Shown: positions 46,653 through 58,834 of the stretch, piece after piece
Layout: the number at the start of each line of letters is the position of its first letter
Numbering within the stretch: position 1 is the stretch's first letter
Made by a program: the position numbers and the translations under genes
Source of the DNA: Porites lobata
Taxonomy: Eukaryota; Cnidaria; Anthozoa; Scleractinia; Poritidae
Assembly: GCA_942486035.1 (NCBI GenBank)
Contig: CALNXK010000046.1
Span: 1,313,501-1,377,500 of the forward strand
Direction: 5' to 3'
Length of the DNA stretch: 64,000 bases
Notes under the pieces: generated by a model
Database searches by the model: none
Seen by the model: only the letters and a program-made list of their open reading frames with translations
What the model was told of the DNA's origin: nothing

Positions 46653-47619
46653 AGGGACTGTTCCGATTATGCGCACGTGTGAGCAACATCTGTTTTTTCT
46701 CCAAAAGACAATAAAACTGTCATATTGACTCGACTAGATTTCCGTTCCGGGCCGCACAGCCGACGGAGATTTGTTGTTTACATTCTCAAGTAATATTTTA
46801 GGCTTTTGAAGAAGTCTTTCGCCTTATTTCAAATTTGGCTCGCGGCATGAAGACTCATCATGATTTTATCGCTAGTAGGGCTGCCTCAGGACCTGAAAAT
46901 TTCGTTCTGCTTACTTTAAAATCAGCTTGTCTAAGGTGAAACTCGTGTCAGAGGTCAATTGTTCCAAGTCCAGTAAAATTTGCCTTCTGTGATTTGCTCA
47001 CCTTCTAGCCTCAAACGTTTGATATAAATAAAAATAAAATCTCAACGCTTTGAATCATCACAAAGGTTACTCAAAAATTATATTATGATTTCATTGCACT
47101 ATTTTTTCTAAACATGTAGCACCTATTTGTTTCATTTTGTCGCCATAGAAAGGATCATTTAAAAATTTACCAAGTCGTTGCAAAACATTTTGCTTCAGGA
47201 AGCTTCATTCCTCAAGATCTCTTCAGTCACACCAACGTCTGAATGGTTTCTTTCTTACAGTCTTAATTGTTGCTGTTTCATTTCTGCATACTCCTTTCAC
47301 AATTATCTGGGCTTGTATGGAAGCTGGCAGAAGAAATAAGCCTTCGATCAGCATCAAAGTGCTTCCCATCTTTTGGTACTCCGGCCAACGGCAATAAAAG
47401 TAACGCCAAAAAATCCCGATTTCGCCCAAATCGAAACTTAATGGGAACAATATATCATTGATCTGTGATCCTGAGAAGTTTTAGTGTGGTATTGAACTCA
47501 GCCAAGTGCGATGCAAACAGATTTTTCAAGGTTCTGTAACTCCTCGCATCTTTTGATTTTGCAACATCCTATCCGAAAGGCAAAGTTTGATGCGTGCACA
47601 GTAATGGGATACTGTTCCT
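46653..47619. mobile_element. TTAA-flanked MITE, AGGGACTGTTCCG family
   Basis: The left end AGGGACTGTTCCGATTATGC and right end CAGTAATGGGATACTGTTCC are imperfect inverted repeats. TTAA flanks both (46,649-46,652; 47,620-47,623). It shares its end with the element at 42,033. No transposase is seen. Confidence 0.65.
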
Positions 47620-47623
47620 TTAA

Positions 47624-48287
47624 TTTGACATTTTATTCTGGATAACCTGTTTAAATGAGTTTATCATGGCCGCAAAAGAAACACGGTTTCAGCAGGACCA
47701 GGAGCCTGATCCGCATGGATCCAATACATATTAAGTTCTTATTCAGTTTTTTGTTCATTAAGTGTATATTTTGAAGATGGTTCTACTGAAGCTAGGTACA
47801 GAGTTTTGATTCAACTCAAAGGACAATAACTTCACCAGTATAGTAGGATAGGATGAGCTTTACCCATATTTCCACCTATTTTGAACAACCTACATGTCAC
47901 CTGAGCATACCCCTAGGCCTCCCTGGTAGGGTCCAGCATTAGCATTCAGTTAAGTAAAAAGTAGGCCTACAAACGAGAAATACAACCTTATTGCCAGTCT
48001 ATCTTTTTGTATTCAAACGCGCCATATTGATGTGAAAGCAAGTGTAAGCAGAGGATGTGGAAACAATGTGGGAGAACTGGGAGTTTAGAGTGGATATGAA
48101 AAAGATACAGCTACTTCCCCCTCTTGCTAAGGCCCCATTCCCGCTGCACGCAAACATGCTACGATTTTGGTGAGCATGCACTTCACGTCACACTTTGTAG
48201 ATTTTGGCCAGTTGTAGGTTAGGTTCATTTTGAAATTTCAAGGTGTTGCAGTGAATCAATCTTAATGAAAGTTTCAAGACATCTTAT
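47624..48287. other. Gene A intron sequence
   Basis: No coding or repeat structure recognised. Confidence 0.45.
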
Positions 48288-48821
48288 AACAACAACAACA
48301 ACAACAATTAAGGTAGTGCCATTTACATACAGGGCATTACCTACTCTCCAAAAGGTTATTACCTAATCAATTAATTGGTTAATTCACTTTTGAAATTACG
48401 TGATAGTATCTAGAATTCATAATCTCAAAAATAAAAGCAGCAACTGATTTACAAATAAATGGATCAATATTGTGAAATAGGAACAAAATTTTTGATTTTA
48501 CGTCCACATCATAAAAAAAGTTATTATTAAATGAATTCATCAAAAAACTGTTGTTGAGAAGTGTATCATACAGAGTGCAACAAAACATAACATGACATTC
48601 ATTTTCAACTTCATCAGCTTGACACAAGGAACAAATTCTTAAATGTTCAGGGGTCTTGGGTACAGTATATCTCCCTGTTTCGATATGAAGTTGATGATTT
48701 CCAAGAGGATTTTTTATCAGATCTAGAAATTTGGTCCTGTTGCATTGGTATCTGTTCTAAAAGTATCGCAAAAATTAAGTTTCCTGTTCAAGGCAAGAAT
48801 TAAGAGTTGGTGGCTGATTAT
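48288..48821 (-). pseudogene. LINE piece 1: zinc-finger C-terminus and 3' tail
   Basis: Minus-strand reading toward lower coordinates gives a HIETGRY-like block, a Cys-rich finger (ICSLCQADEVENECHVMFCC), then LYDTLLNNSF and KSKILFLFHNIDPFICKSVA. It ends in a (GTT)n tail at 48,307-48,288. This is the C-terminal end of a non-LTR reverse transcriptase protein. Its upstream part resumes at 53,884 on the far side of the 5.06 kb element. Confidence 0.8.
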
Positions 48822-50417
48822 GAGGCTGTCCGCGTTAGAACCGATAAGGCAAATTTCGGTCCACCAAGGATTGCCCTAATTTTTTCAATGGAAGATAACT
48901 ATCCTATCAGATGAAGAAAGATCACGTTTATTTGGACCAACTCAATTTTTTCTCTAGTTTTCAGGAAGATTTTCTCGGTCACCTAAAACTAGCCCGTTTG
49001 CCGTCAGAAGTGGTGCGATTTTGGTGAAACTTCATGGCTCTGTCAAACCTACCTTACATAGCCGAATAAACTGGTTACTTTCCACCCAAAAGTTTTAACT
49101 CTGATAAATAGTTTCAAGGTTTAATGGTTACATTCTGTGGAAAGTTGGTTGAGCTATGATTTTTCTTAAAATGACCTTTAATTTGCTCAGCCGGAAAAGT
49201 AATTTGCATAGAGCTGAACGGTAATTTCGCAAAAGTGGCTCCTGACCCAGACTTAAGTCTATGATAAATCAGAAGTACTAAGACCAGTCTACTTCTTAAC
49301 GCAATAAAATTTGTGGGCACTCTTCTTTGCGTTCCAGGCAAAGTTCCGTTACTGTTACAAAATTCGCCATTTTGAAAGCTGGAATTGTAACGGGTCCGCA
49401 TCTGATCCACTAATTTCCACAGCTTTAACGTTTCTAGTCATCACTAAATGTCATTAGACCCTTTAAACGTTGGACGTTTGAAAACATGAGGAGAAAACTT
49501 AGTAATCGCTTTTCCTTGGGCCTTTTTCTGGTCGACGATGAACGTGACTTCATTTTCCCTATGCAAATTAGCCTTAGATGCGTTGTTTCAACAAATTGAC
49601 AGGAAATATAATCCTTACATTTCACATTTCTAAGGGGGAAAATAACTCTCCTTTCCACAGAAAAACACAAAACTTGACTTAGAATCCCCTTAAGGTCTGT
49701 TTTTTTTGTTAACGAAGAAGAAGCAGCTGAATAATATATCGTGATATATGCTTGCCTGGCCTAAAATAATTCAATTATTGGGGCCCGTCACGCATTCCTA
49801 AAGAGGAGTGGTCGATTAGAAAACAATAGCGTTGTGTCGATCAATTCTATAATATTATAATCTTTTTTTTAAATGATAGTTATTGATAATAATAAAAAAT
49901 AAGAGTCCACTTGCAAGGTAAGTCCTCTTGTCAGCACAGGAAAATTTTTGGGCACTCTTTTTTGCGTGCCTTAAAAAATAGCGTTAACGTTGAAAGCTTT
50001 ATGATGATATTTACTTATCAGGAGAAGGCAGATCTTTGTACATGTCACTATGATTAAAAAATTGTCCCACACTTTGTCTATGTTAAATTCGCAGTAAATT
50101 TCAGTTTCATTCAAAGATCTTTAAAGCGTTTATCGGTAGCAGAATGGAATCGGAAAAATCGTAGCTTTTTTTCAGTGAAAAAACGCAAAAGGGAGTATCT
50201 TTTTAGTTTTTGTTAGGGTATAACATCTGAATTCCAACAATGATCTTGTTTTGGTCTCAATCTGATTGAATTATAATGCAACAGGTGCCAGTTTCAAATA
50301 TAATTATGTCAATGAAATCGCCGAAGAGATCAATTGTGAAAAATGGCTTTTTCGGCTATTTCATCAAGCAGTTCTTCCGCGAGATCGTAGACAGAGCGAG
50401 GTCCCAGTAGGGGTGTG

Positions 50418-50573
50418 GAGGAAAATGTGTTGGTCACAGAGTACATGGATGATCTAACGTCGCACTTAGCCAGCTGTCACTTGTCTAAGTGTAGCAAGTG
50501 TAGCAAAGACGATGAAAATGAACTCATTTTAGCGAGAGTACGTATTCGAAGATTGGTGGGTATTCGGAACTGA
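50418..50573 (+). other. Coding-like passage in the long-TIR element core
   Basis: One frame reads VEENVLVTEYMDDLTSHLAS, then CHLSKCSKCSKDDENELILA, then RVRIRRLVGIRN and a stop. Cys spacing (C.H...C..C) hints at a small metal-binding or disulfide motif. No family is recognised and the start is unclear. Confidence 0.3.
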
Positions 50574-50729
50574 AATGACAATCTGCCCAAGGCACAGGCA
50601 CTAAATAGCCTGTGTACAGACCCCCCTCCCCTCAGGAAAAATCGGAGAAGGGGCCCCTTTTCCAAGGGGGGCAGGGTAGTGTGTACACAGGCTAACACTA
50701 AAATGACAATCTGCCCAAGGCACAGACAC
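50572..50729. repeat. Direct repeats around a short foldback
   Basis: The foldback 50,606-50,694 has ends TAGCCTGTGTACA / TGTACACAGGCTA and a GC-rich interior. It is bracketed by near-identical AAATGACAATCTGCCCAAGG segments at about 50,573 and 50,701. Confidence 0.75.
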
Positions 50730-51899
50730 CTACTTGGCAGGTTTTTGCGAGCGCCAAGGTCTTGTTAGGCTCGATTGTAAGCCTCTGTTCTAGAAAATGA
50801 AACCCAACGGACGGGGAGACGGCGGAAATCGAGCCTAAGGTCTTGTTAATACCCCCGTCACACTCTAAATAACTTCTGTGGCAGGAAGACATGTAAATTT
50901 CCAGATAGCCAGCGAAATAAGTCAAAGTTTTGTTCCATCATTTAAGTATAATTCTTTTTTCTTCTTCATGCAAAAAATATTCTTAACGTACAGAGATATT
51001 CTAATTTCTCTATTTAAAATTTTACCTTGCGATGTTTTCTGAAGTTCGTTTCAAGTTTATTTGAGCTTGCAAAGATAGTTTTTGTTATTTCTTTTTTTTT
51101 GACAGCCGTGTATCTTGCCCTAATCAATTCTTACCTTTAAAACACTATACATACCGGTTAATCCGTGTGTTGTAACAGATAGTTTTCTGATGATTGTTTG
51201 AAGAGCATTATAAATGGGAAAAAAAGAACTTTCTACACCGAGTCAGGATTCAACCTCTTTCCCAGGGCTTTCCCGCCTCTGCCATTTTTTAAGAAGAATG
51301 TCCTTGGGACGAGCTAGGAGTGATTGTGGTCGAGGTGTCGTTCACGTGTATGAAAAGTATTTCATTCTTGCAATAAAAATAATTTTGTTGAACTTAAACA
51401 GTGTTTAAAACATGTCTTTGCTTTTTTTTTTTAATTAGTGAGACTTAAAAGTACCTTAGTGTTCAGTTCAACTTTATATAGCCGATTTGCTCCTCCCGTC
51501 GCAAGAAACTTGAAAAAACTTGACGCTGAAGGGTCGAGAAGAGTACGATTGAACAGTCAGCAACCATGTCCACACAGTTGCCGGAGAGGTTTATTGGACA
51601 AGATTTCTGTTTTTTTTTTTAACAATGTGCTCCATCTTATCTCTCCATTTTTAACCTACCCACTGTTCCACCTCTACTTTTACAAGCATTTGTACTTAAG
51701 GGGGTGAAATTTCTCCCGTGTATATTAATTTCTGAAAAATTAAGTCCTTCTACTTTTTCCTTAAATTCTTAAACTTAGTTCTATTTTCTTTAAGAACCGC
51801 CAAAGATGCTGCTAAGGCTGCAATAAGAGCACACGCCCTTTTATATACTTCATCTAGTGAAATTCCCACCCTTTCATATACCTAAAGCCTGAGAAAGAT

Positions 51900-52280
51900 A
51901 CTCCTTTCGGGTGGAACCTCCCCATATAGGCCATCATAGGGAGTTCCCCCCACCCCCGTTCCAATTCCGTGCTCACATATTGCCAGCCCATGTTGGACTA
52001 AAAGGCCCTTTTGAGTCAACACGTAAACATAGTCCTACGTGTATACAAGTTGAACTTGACCATAGAGATCTGTTGCAAGAAGACGAGGAGTTCGAAAGGC
52101 AAAACCTTGTTGCAGAAATCGCTGAAGAATTGAGACCACAACACCCTCAACCAGAAGTTTTCAACCTATGTGTTATGTCAAAGGAAGAACAACCTAGTCA
52201 TTTCAACGAGGTAATGCTAAAAAAATCTTGTGTCACTTTAAAATACCATTCAAATCCAGGGAAAGAAAAGGAGACCTAAT
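51900..52280 (+). other. Coding-like exon in the long-TIR element core
   Basis: The frame at 51,911-52,279 looks protein-like from about residue 15: HVGLKGPFESTRKH, ELDHRDLLQEDEEFERQNLV, AEIAEELRPQHPQPEVFNLC, then SHFNE followed by GTAATG, a plausible donor at about 52,210. It is acidic and amphipathic. The first dozen codons overlap a repeat (GTGGAACCTCCCC). I do not recognise the family. It may be a transposase exon or a captured host exon. Confidence 0.35.
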
Positions 52281-53883
52281 TGACAAACTGTCGGCTTTCT
52301 TACAAGATTGCACGTGCTTTTCTCCATCAGCTCCGGACTTCCGGAGTGAACATAGGGATCCTTAATTTAGTGTGATTAACAGCCGGCAAAAACTTTTGGG
52401 ATTTAACAGGAGACGGACCGTAAACAATAACTATGCCTTTTTCTGCATGCCATTCCCCACTTTTACTGAAATGTCGTTAATTGGCGATAAACACAATGCT
52501 CTGTTAATACCACCCTAAAGTTTGTAGGGTGGCCTATAGTTGGCTAGGGATCTAGGAAATGTGTATGCTGCTTAAAGGACTTTGCAGGTGTGATCGTGTG
52601 GTGTCGCACGGTATTTCTGAAGTTGTTTGCGAGCTATTTCCAAAATATTAATTGTTAATTCTGTAACTGAAAATATTGTGCTAGTGCTCGTGAATAAGAG
52701 TGGCCGTGTCCAAGTGGCTACTTTGTAGCTAATTGTCGTGTATTACATCATGGGCTGTCATATTAAACCCTATCCTCACGGTGGCGCCAGGGGATACTGA
52801 CTCAATCGGAATTAACAGTGATTAAATTGCGTGATTATCAATAACAATCACTTCAAAACAAATATAATCAGATAAAGGAACTGATCGATACACGGCCACT
52901 CTCGGGGAATGCGTGTCGGGCCACAGTAATTAAATTATTTTAATTCGCGTAAAAATATCTTCTTCTACTGCTTCTTCCCTTAAAAGAAACAGACCTAAGG
53001 GGATTCTAAGTCATATGTTGTTTGTGTTTTTCCGTGGAAAGAAGAGATATTTTTCCCTTAAAAATGTGAAATATAAGCAGTTATGTTTCCTGTCAATTTG
53101 TTAAAACGACGCATCTAAGGCTAATTTGCATACGGAGAATGAAGTCGCGTTCTGATCGTTGACTAGGAAAAAAAACAAGAAAAAGCGATTACCAAGTTTT
53201 CTCATCATGTTTTCAAAAGTCCAACATTTAAAGGGTCTAATGACATTTGGTTATAACTAGAAACGTTAAAACTGTGGAAATTAGTCGCTCAAATGCGGAC
53301 CGTTACAATTCCAGCTTTGCTGTCAAAATGGCGAATTTTGGAACATTAACAGAACTTTGTACAGCGCACAGAGAAGAGTGCCCACAAATTTTATTGCATC
53401 AAGAAGTAGACTGGTCCTAGTACTTCTGATTTATCATAGACTTGAGTCTGGTTCAGGTGCCACTTTTGCGAAATTACCGTCCCGCTCTAGTTATGCAAAT
53501 TACTTTTCCTGATGAGCAAATTAAAGGTCATTTTAAAAAAATCATATCTCAGCCAACTTTTCACAGAATGCAACCATTAAACCTTGAAACTATTAATCAG
53601 AGTTAAAACTTTTGTGTGTAAAATAATCGGTTTATTCGGCTCTGTAAGGTAGGTTTGACAGAGCCCTAAAGTTTCAGCAAAATCGCACCACTTCTGACGG
53701 CAAACGGGCCAGTTTTAGGTGACCGAGAAAATCTTCCTGTAATATAGCGAAAAAATTGAGTTGGTCCAAATAAATGTGATATTTCTTCATGGGATAGGAT
53801 AGTTATCTTCCACTGAAAAAATCAGAGCAATCTGTGATGCACCAAAATTTGCCTTATCGGTTCTTACGCGGACAGCCTCTTAA

Positions 53884-56035
53884 AGCTTTGGACAAATTTC
53901 GAGCGACACTGGAAATAAGAGTTTTACCATTGTCTTCATTTAAAATCATGAAGCGTAAACTATATTTACTACATAATATTTTAATCTTTTGTGATATTCC
54001 TGGCTGATTTTTCTCAGCCATATCCTTTGAAACTTGTAAACACAGTTTTGCGAAATTACCATCTGGCAGGTTTTGTAAATGTATCCAAAATATTTAAATC
54101 ATTAATATCTAACTTCAAAGATAATCGTCCGAGTTCATTTCTGGCAGCAACATTTGGGCGTTGTTTGTTTACTCCTACTGACGTTTTACAAAGGAAGATA
54201 TGGGCTTTTTCAATAATAACTTTTATAGATTCCCCATACCTCTGAACCATAGAGGGGAATGGGTAGAAAAAGTGAATTGAAAAGTTTATTTGTGATATCG
54301 AGTGGTAATTTTCTTTTTCTAGACAATGATGAGTAGTAAAGAAGGATTGCCTTACTTTATCCTTTAAATTTGATTTACAAACTTTGAAATTTCCATTGTA
54401 TGAAAAGTTGATTCCAAGACAAGTGTAATTCTTGACAATTTCTATGTTGTGCCTATTGATATGAAATCATGTATATTAAGAGTCAACTTCCTATATTATT
54501 CACAATATTCACATTCACAATACTCTGAGAGGATGGATAGAGCATTTTCTAGTCCTTTAGCTGGCTGAGAGATCAAAACCAAACCATCTGCATATAGTAA
54601 GCCTGACACCTTTGCAATAATCGAAGAGTTCTGTTCTTTGATCAGAAACTTTTACTGAGCATTTAGTTTTAGAAGAAAGATTTTTAATCAAGTCATTAAA
54701 TTTGTCGCCGATATTGTATTCGAAGAGTTTGTAAAAGAGGCCATTCACCATGTCAAACTGAATCAAAAGCTTTCTTGAAATCAATGAAGCAGGTGTATAA
54801 TTTACCTTTTGTCACATGATTCAAGTACTTGTCGACTAGGGTTTTGAAAATGTGATCAAATGTATGATGACGTGGCAAAAAGCCAATTTGAGCTTGATGT
54901 AGAATGTTTTGATCAACATGACTCTTTAGTCTTGTATTAAGAAAACAGGTAAAGAGTTTTCCCTAAGCAACTATTTATGCATATGCCCCTGTAGTTTGCT
55001 GGGTCTCATTTGTTGCCAGATTGAAAAATTGGGATTGTTATTCTGTTACACCAAGAACCGGGGAGGAACCACTTTGAAGTATTAGGTTAAATAACTTGAA
55101 AAGGGCAGTCTTTAAAACTTTTAAACCAGTTCTTAACATTTCATTGCGGATTTTGTAAGGTCCAGGGCCCGGTTGCATAAAACGTCCGTAACAACTACGG
55201 GTACACGTACGTGCACTCGTAACATAAGTCAGTTGCATGAAATCACTTAAGTGGTCCACTTAGGGAATTCACTTAAGTGGTTGCACTTACGATTTTCGTA
55301 AGTGTTCACTTAAATGTCGTTTATGGAACAGAAATTGCGGGTGTTGCATAAAACTTTTTTTTACGCGAAAAATAGCACGTATATTTACGGGACCTATGTT
55401 GGTCCCGTATCGTTACTGTTTTTACTAAATTTAACGAAATCTTTTACTGAGAAGTGAAAAAAAGTATTTTTCTTCACATAATTCGTTCTAATGCGCTTTG
55501 TTAACCTCCGATGTACACTTTCGTGAAAAAAGAAGAAGAACTATAATTTTCAGTAGATATTGAAGAAAAATAACGTTTGCTTGCAAATTTCATTTTTTGA
55601 GAGGCTTAAAAGTGTTCGAAACGGCTTTTAACTTTCTTTACACTCACCGATGGTTAGCTTAAAAAAAAAAGAATGAATCATTAATAAAGTACTATATCAA
55701 GGTTACGTGTGCCCTTAAGTGAGCCCGTAAGTTACCACGTAAAACAGAAACTTACGAGAGTGCTAAGTGTGTTCCATGCAACACCCGTAAGTATACCCAT
55801 AACGGATTCGTAAGTGACCTACTTAAGTGAACACTTAAGTGCAGGTTTTATGCAACCGGGCCCAGGGGCCTTTTTAGGTTTTGTTGTGGATGTCTCTTGT
55901 TAGGTCGTCAATTTGAGAGTTAAAGAGTTTCAAAGTTTTATGTTTATAGTTTCTTAAAATTTGTCTCTGCTGAGTGGTAATCACGTCTGAGGTTTGAATC
56001 AAATGGATTTCTATTCTTTTTATTGGAAAGTAAAT
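53884..56035 (-). pseudogene. LINE piece 2: reverse transcriptase
   Basis: Minus-strand blocks in order are a linker near 56,030-55,870, APGP.KIRNEML at about 55,875-55,135 (interrupted by the MITE 55,166-55,862), and LKVLKTALFKLFNLILQSGS. A degraded palm with TCFIDFKKAF-like residues follows near 54,760, then GLFYKLFEYNIGDKFNDLIK and QRTELFDYCKGVR (54,784-54,557). Nearer 54,250-54,056 is the C-terminal VIIEKAHIFLCK ... NELGRL block. Many stops and shifts are present. It ends at the edge of the 5.06 kb element. Confidence 0.85.
55166..55862. mobile_element. 697-bp MITE inside the LINE RT, 3-bp target duplication
   Basis: The perfect 18-base terminal inverted repeat GGCCCGGTTGCATAAAAC is at 55,166, with its complement ending at 55,862. 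CAG flanks both ends (55,163-55,165; 55,863-55,865). The subterminal regions are dense in CACTTAAGTG and CGTAAGT motifs in both orientations. Removing it plus one CAG restores an uninterrupted APGP-to-KIRNE reading in the LINE. No transposase. Confidence 0.92.
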
Positions 56036-58647
56036 TTAGTTACTTTCTCTTTCGTACCACGAGTTATTGCAGGGACATGATATGCAAATTAGTCACTCGC
56101 TCACTCGTAGTAGACGCACTTCGTAATTAATCGGGTTCGAACTCGAGAGCGCGAGGATTTATCGTTTCCAAAGAAGCACGCGCTCGTCGAAGTTCGGTGG
56201 CATCAAATTCCTCGCTGAGAGCGTGCATCGTGCGCTATAGCATAGCCTGTGTCAGGCTCTCAGCCCCCGCGCGTTCTTCGCATTTCTTATTACTGAGCGA
56301 CTTTCCACCACCATCTCGGAGCCTGGAACAGGCTAGCTACAACACGGTTAGAGGATAGAGGTCTTACCAAATTGAAGACACGCAGGAATCTTTCAGATTA
56401 ATACGATTCAAGAGCCTTTGACTCGTCCAGGCGTTAAACTTGACGAGAAGATAAGCATTTGCTCTTCGATTCCTTCAACTTCGAAGCTGGCTTGATCTCC
56501 TACCTTGTAGTAATGTAGTAGGTTATGTGTTTGAATGAATATATGGTAAATAAGGGCACTTCTCCTTTTTCTTCTTAAGGACTCACCGGGGGAAATGGAT
56601 GTGATTTTGAGCATTAGCTTTAAAATGACAGCGGAAATCGAGATAAGAAAACATAAGGTTATGTGAGTTGTGTCGGCTTTGTATCGCATACGTTCTTTCA
56701 TTGCCATGAAATGCGTTTACATTGTTTTTTACTGTCAGTAGCCTGGTTTCAATTAGCCTTAATTTCATCCGATTGCTTCGAGTCGTTTTTTCAGTTGGTT
56801 AAGTATGGATCGATCGTTTCCCAGCGGAAGTTCCATGGAAAAGGCATTAAATTTGAGACTTTTCACGAAGTCAAGTGAGCATCCTCCATGGCGTAGTGGC
56901 TATCACAGGGTCCAGAGGAGTTTCGTGTGAATAAATGAATTACTTATTTAAAGTCTCACCTTGAAAAATGTCTATACCTGTCGCTTAGCACGATTAAGTA
57001 GCCCGATGGGATCTTAATGAATCTACTGTAAACGATTTATTCGCTTCTTATCTGACCCAAATCGACTTTGTTGTTCGCCATTTTAAAAATCAATAACCGC
57101 AAGCCATATCCTCGCTGGCGCACGGAACGTCGCCCGAAGGGCGACCGAGGCACGAAGTGCCGAGTGAAAAAAAGGACAAGGGAGGAAACTTGTACCACGT
57201 GACTTCGTTCGCTGTGAACCGCATCACTCGGTGACGGAAGTGAATGAGACCGGAAACGCAATAGCAACTCGAGAATCAAAGCATCAGCTGCGGAGGGAGT
57301 TTTAAAGATCTCAGAGATCTATACGAAGGCAACAGAGTTTTAAATGAAGTGAAGATCTTTCAAGACTGGACATTTGTTGTACATGTCAGTTCAGTCTTCG
57401 ATGTCTTAAGCAGGTTTCGCTTGTGTAGAGGCTTCCCAGTAGTCGCAAAACGTACAGCCAAAGACGCAAGAGGTAAACACTGTTGGGACCACCGAAGAAT
57501 GCCGCAGTCGTCATGATATTACAGTTGCCTTGTACGTCCGCTCTACTCAGTGTCACGTTTTATTGCAAGAGTACACACGACCTGTAAATCACTATCCGTA
57601 ATAATTTAACATTCTCCAAACAAAACTAACGAGCTGGGCCCAGCGTGATACAGTATTGCAATAAAACATTACCTTCAGGGACTAAAGAAAATTGCTTGGT
57701 AATTCAGATCCAGAAGGCACTTTGGAGAAATTTGGAACCCTTATTCAGCCGTAATAAAAAGCTTCACGCTTCAAAAGAGGTCAAAGAAAATGCGCTTGCA
57801 TCAGAGGGCAAATCCTGCTGACCAGAAACAATAACCACAGTAAATCGGTATGTGTGTCATGACCTCTGAGTGTGAAACATGCGGCTAAAATCACATTTGC
57901 TCAGTGGAAATGTAGAACCTTCCAGAGCATAATCTACCCAGCAGAGGAAAAAAACTTTATTGGAACGAGCAGCAACTTAAATTTGGCATGAGTTAAAAGT
58001 CGTCCCCTTTTATTGTTCCGATCTTGAACACATTTACTTTACTACGTCATTTCCGTCACCATCTGTTGCGGTGCACAGCGAACGAAAGCGCCATCTCGAA
58101 GCCGTAAATTTCGGTCGCCGAAAATGAATTTGAACGGTCTTTTATGCCGTTTTCCTACAGTATTTGGCAAATACATAAGAATTCTAGATCAGGTTAGTAT
58201 AATCAGGTGATTTCATTCAATTCCATTTGAGTTTCAGGGATTCGAAAATCAGCCCCAAATTTGTTTCCTCCCTTTCCGTATTTTATACTGTAAGCAGATC
58301 ATGCGAGCCCTCAGTCTCTTGGTTTGCGGTCTATAGAATGTGTAACGAAATTGTAACGCGATCAAAATAACCCATCTTTCAGAGGTTTTCGACGGGTTTT
58401 GATGTTCTAACGACAAACGTATCTCCTCTGGACCCTGTGTGGCTATGTGCAGTCGGAGCAACCCGAATGTACCGGGTCCAAAATCTGCTAAGGACCTTCT
58501 TTTTACCATCTTCCTTTTTTTTTTTGCTTTATTTTGTTTTGTTTGCTTATTTGTTTTGCTTTTTTTTTTTGTTTTGTTTTTTTTGTTTTTGAATATATAC
58601 CTAAATAACTGTTAATAAAGTGCATTAAACAGCAAGAAAAGTATTGT
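56036..58647. other. Unassigned 2.6 kb between LINE pieces
   Basis: GC-richer islands near 56,090-56,340 (with AGCCTGTGTCAGGCT and GAGCCTGGAACAGGCTA) and 57,100-57,300 (CGCCCGAAGGGCG palindrome) look like interspersed repeats. A T/G-rich low-complexity tract lies at 58,508-58,592. No gene is recognised. It probably represents one or more insertions in the LINE. Confidence 0.4.
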
Positions 58648-58767
58648 GTTTCCAGAACAAGGACAGTATATTATAATTTGAATTTCTATCATTTCCTAAA
58701 ATTTACTGTTTCCAGAACAGGGATAGTATATTATAATTTGAATTTCTATCATTTCCTAAAATTTACT
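58648..58767. repeat. Tandem duplication, 60-base unit
   Basis: Two near-identical copies (58,648-58,707; 58,708-58,767) of GTTTCCAGAACA.GGA.AGTA ... TTTCCTAAAATTTACT. Confidence 0.9.
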
Positions 58768-58834
58768 GTGGGAAAACCAGAGATGATAACTACTTGATTA
58801 TTTTCTAAACAACGTACCCACGAGCAGACGATAG

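Larger units (their letters stand above)
48822..53879. mobile_element. 5.06 kb long-terminal-inverted-repeat element
   Basis: Arms of about 1.04 kb (48,822-49,860 and 52,860-53,879) are inverted copies beginning GAGGCTGTCCGCG, clearly diverged from each other. The right flank is TTAA (53,880-53,883) and the left is TTAT (48,818-48,821), consistent with a TTAA duplication with one change. The 3 kb core is unique within this window and contains coding-like passages at 50,418-50,573 and 51,930-52,223 (+) and a foldback at 50,606-50,694. I recognise no transposase. The insertion separates two parts of one LINE. Confidence 0.8.

Noticed and set aside
56888..56930. tRNA-like A box (TGGCGTAGTGGCTATC)
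   Set aside because: No matching B box, acceptor stem or cloverleaf follows.
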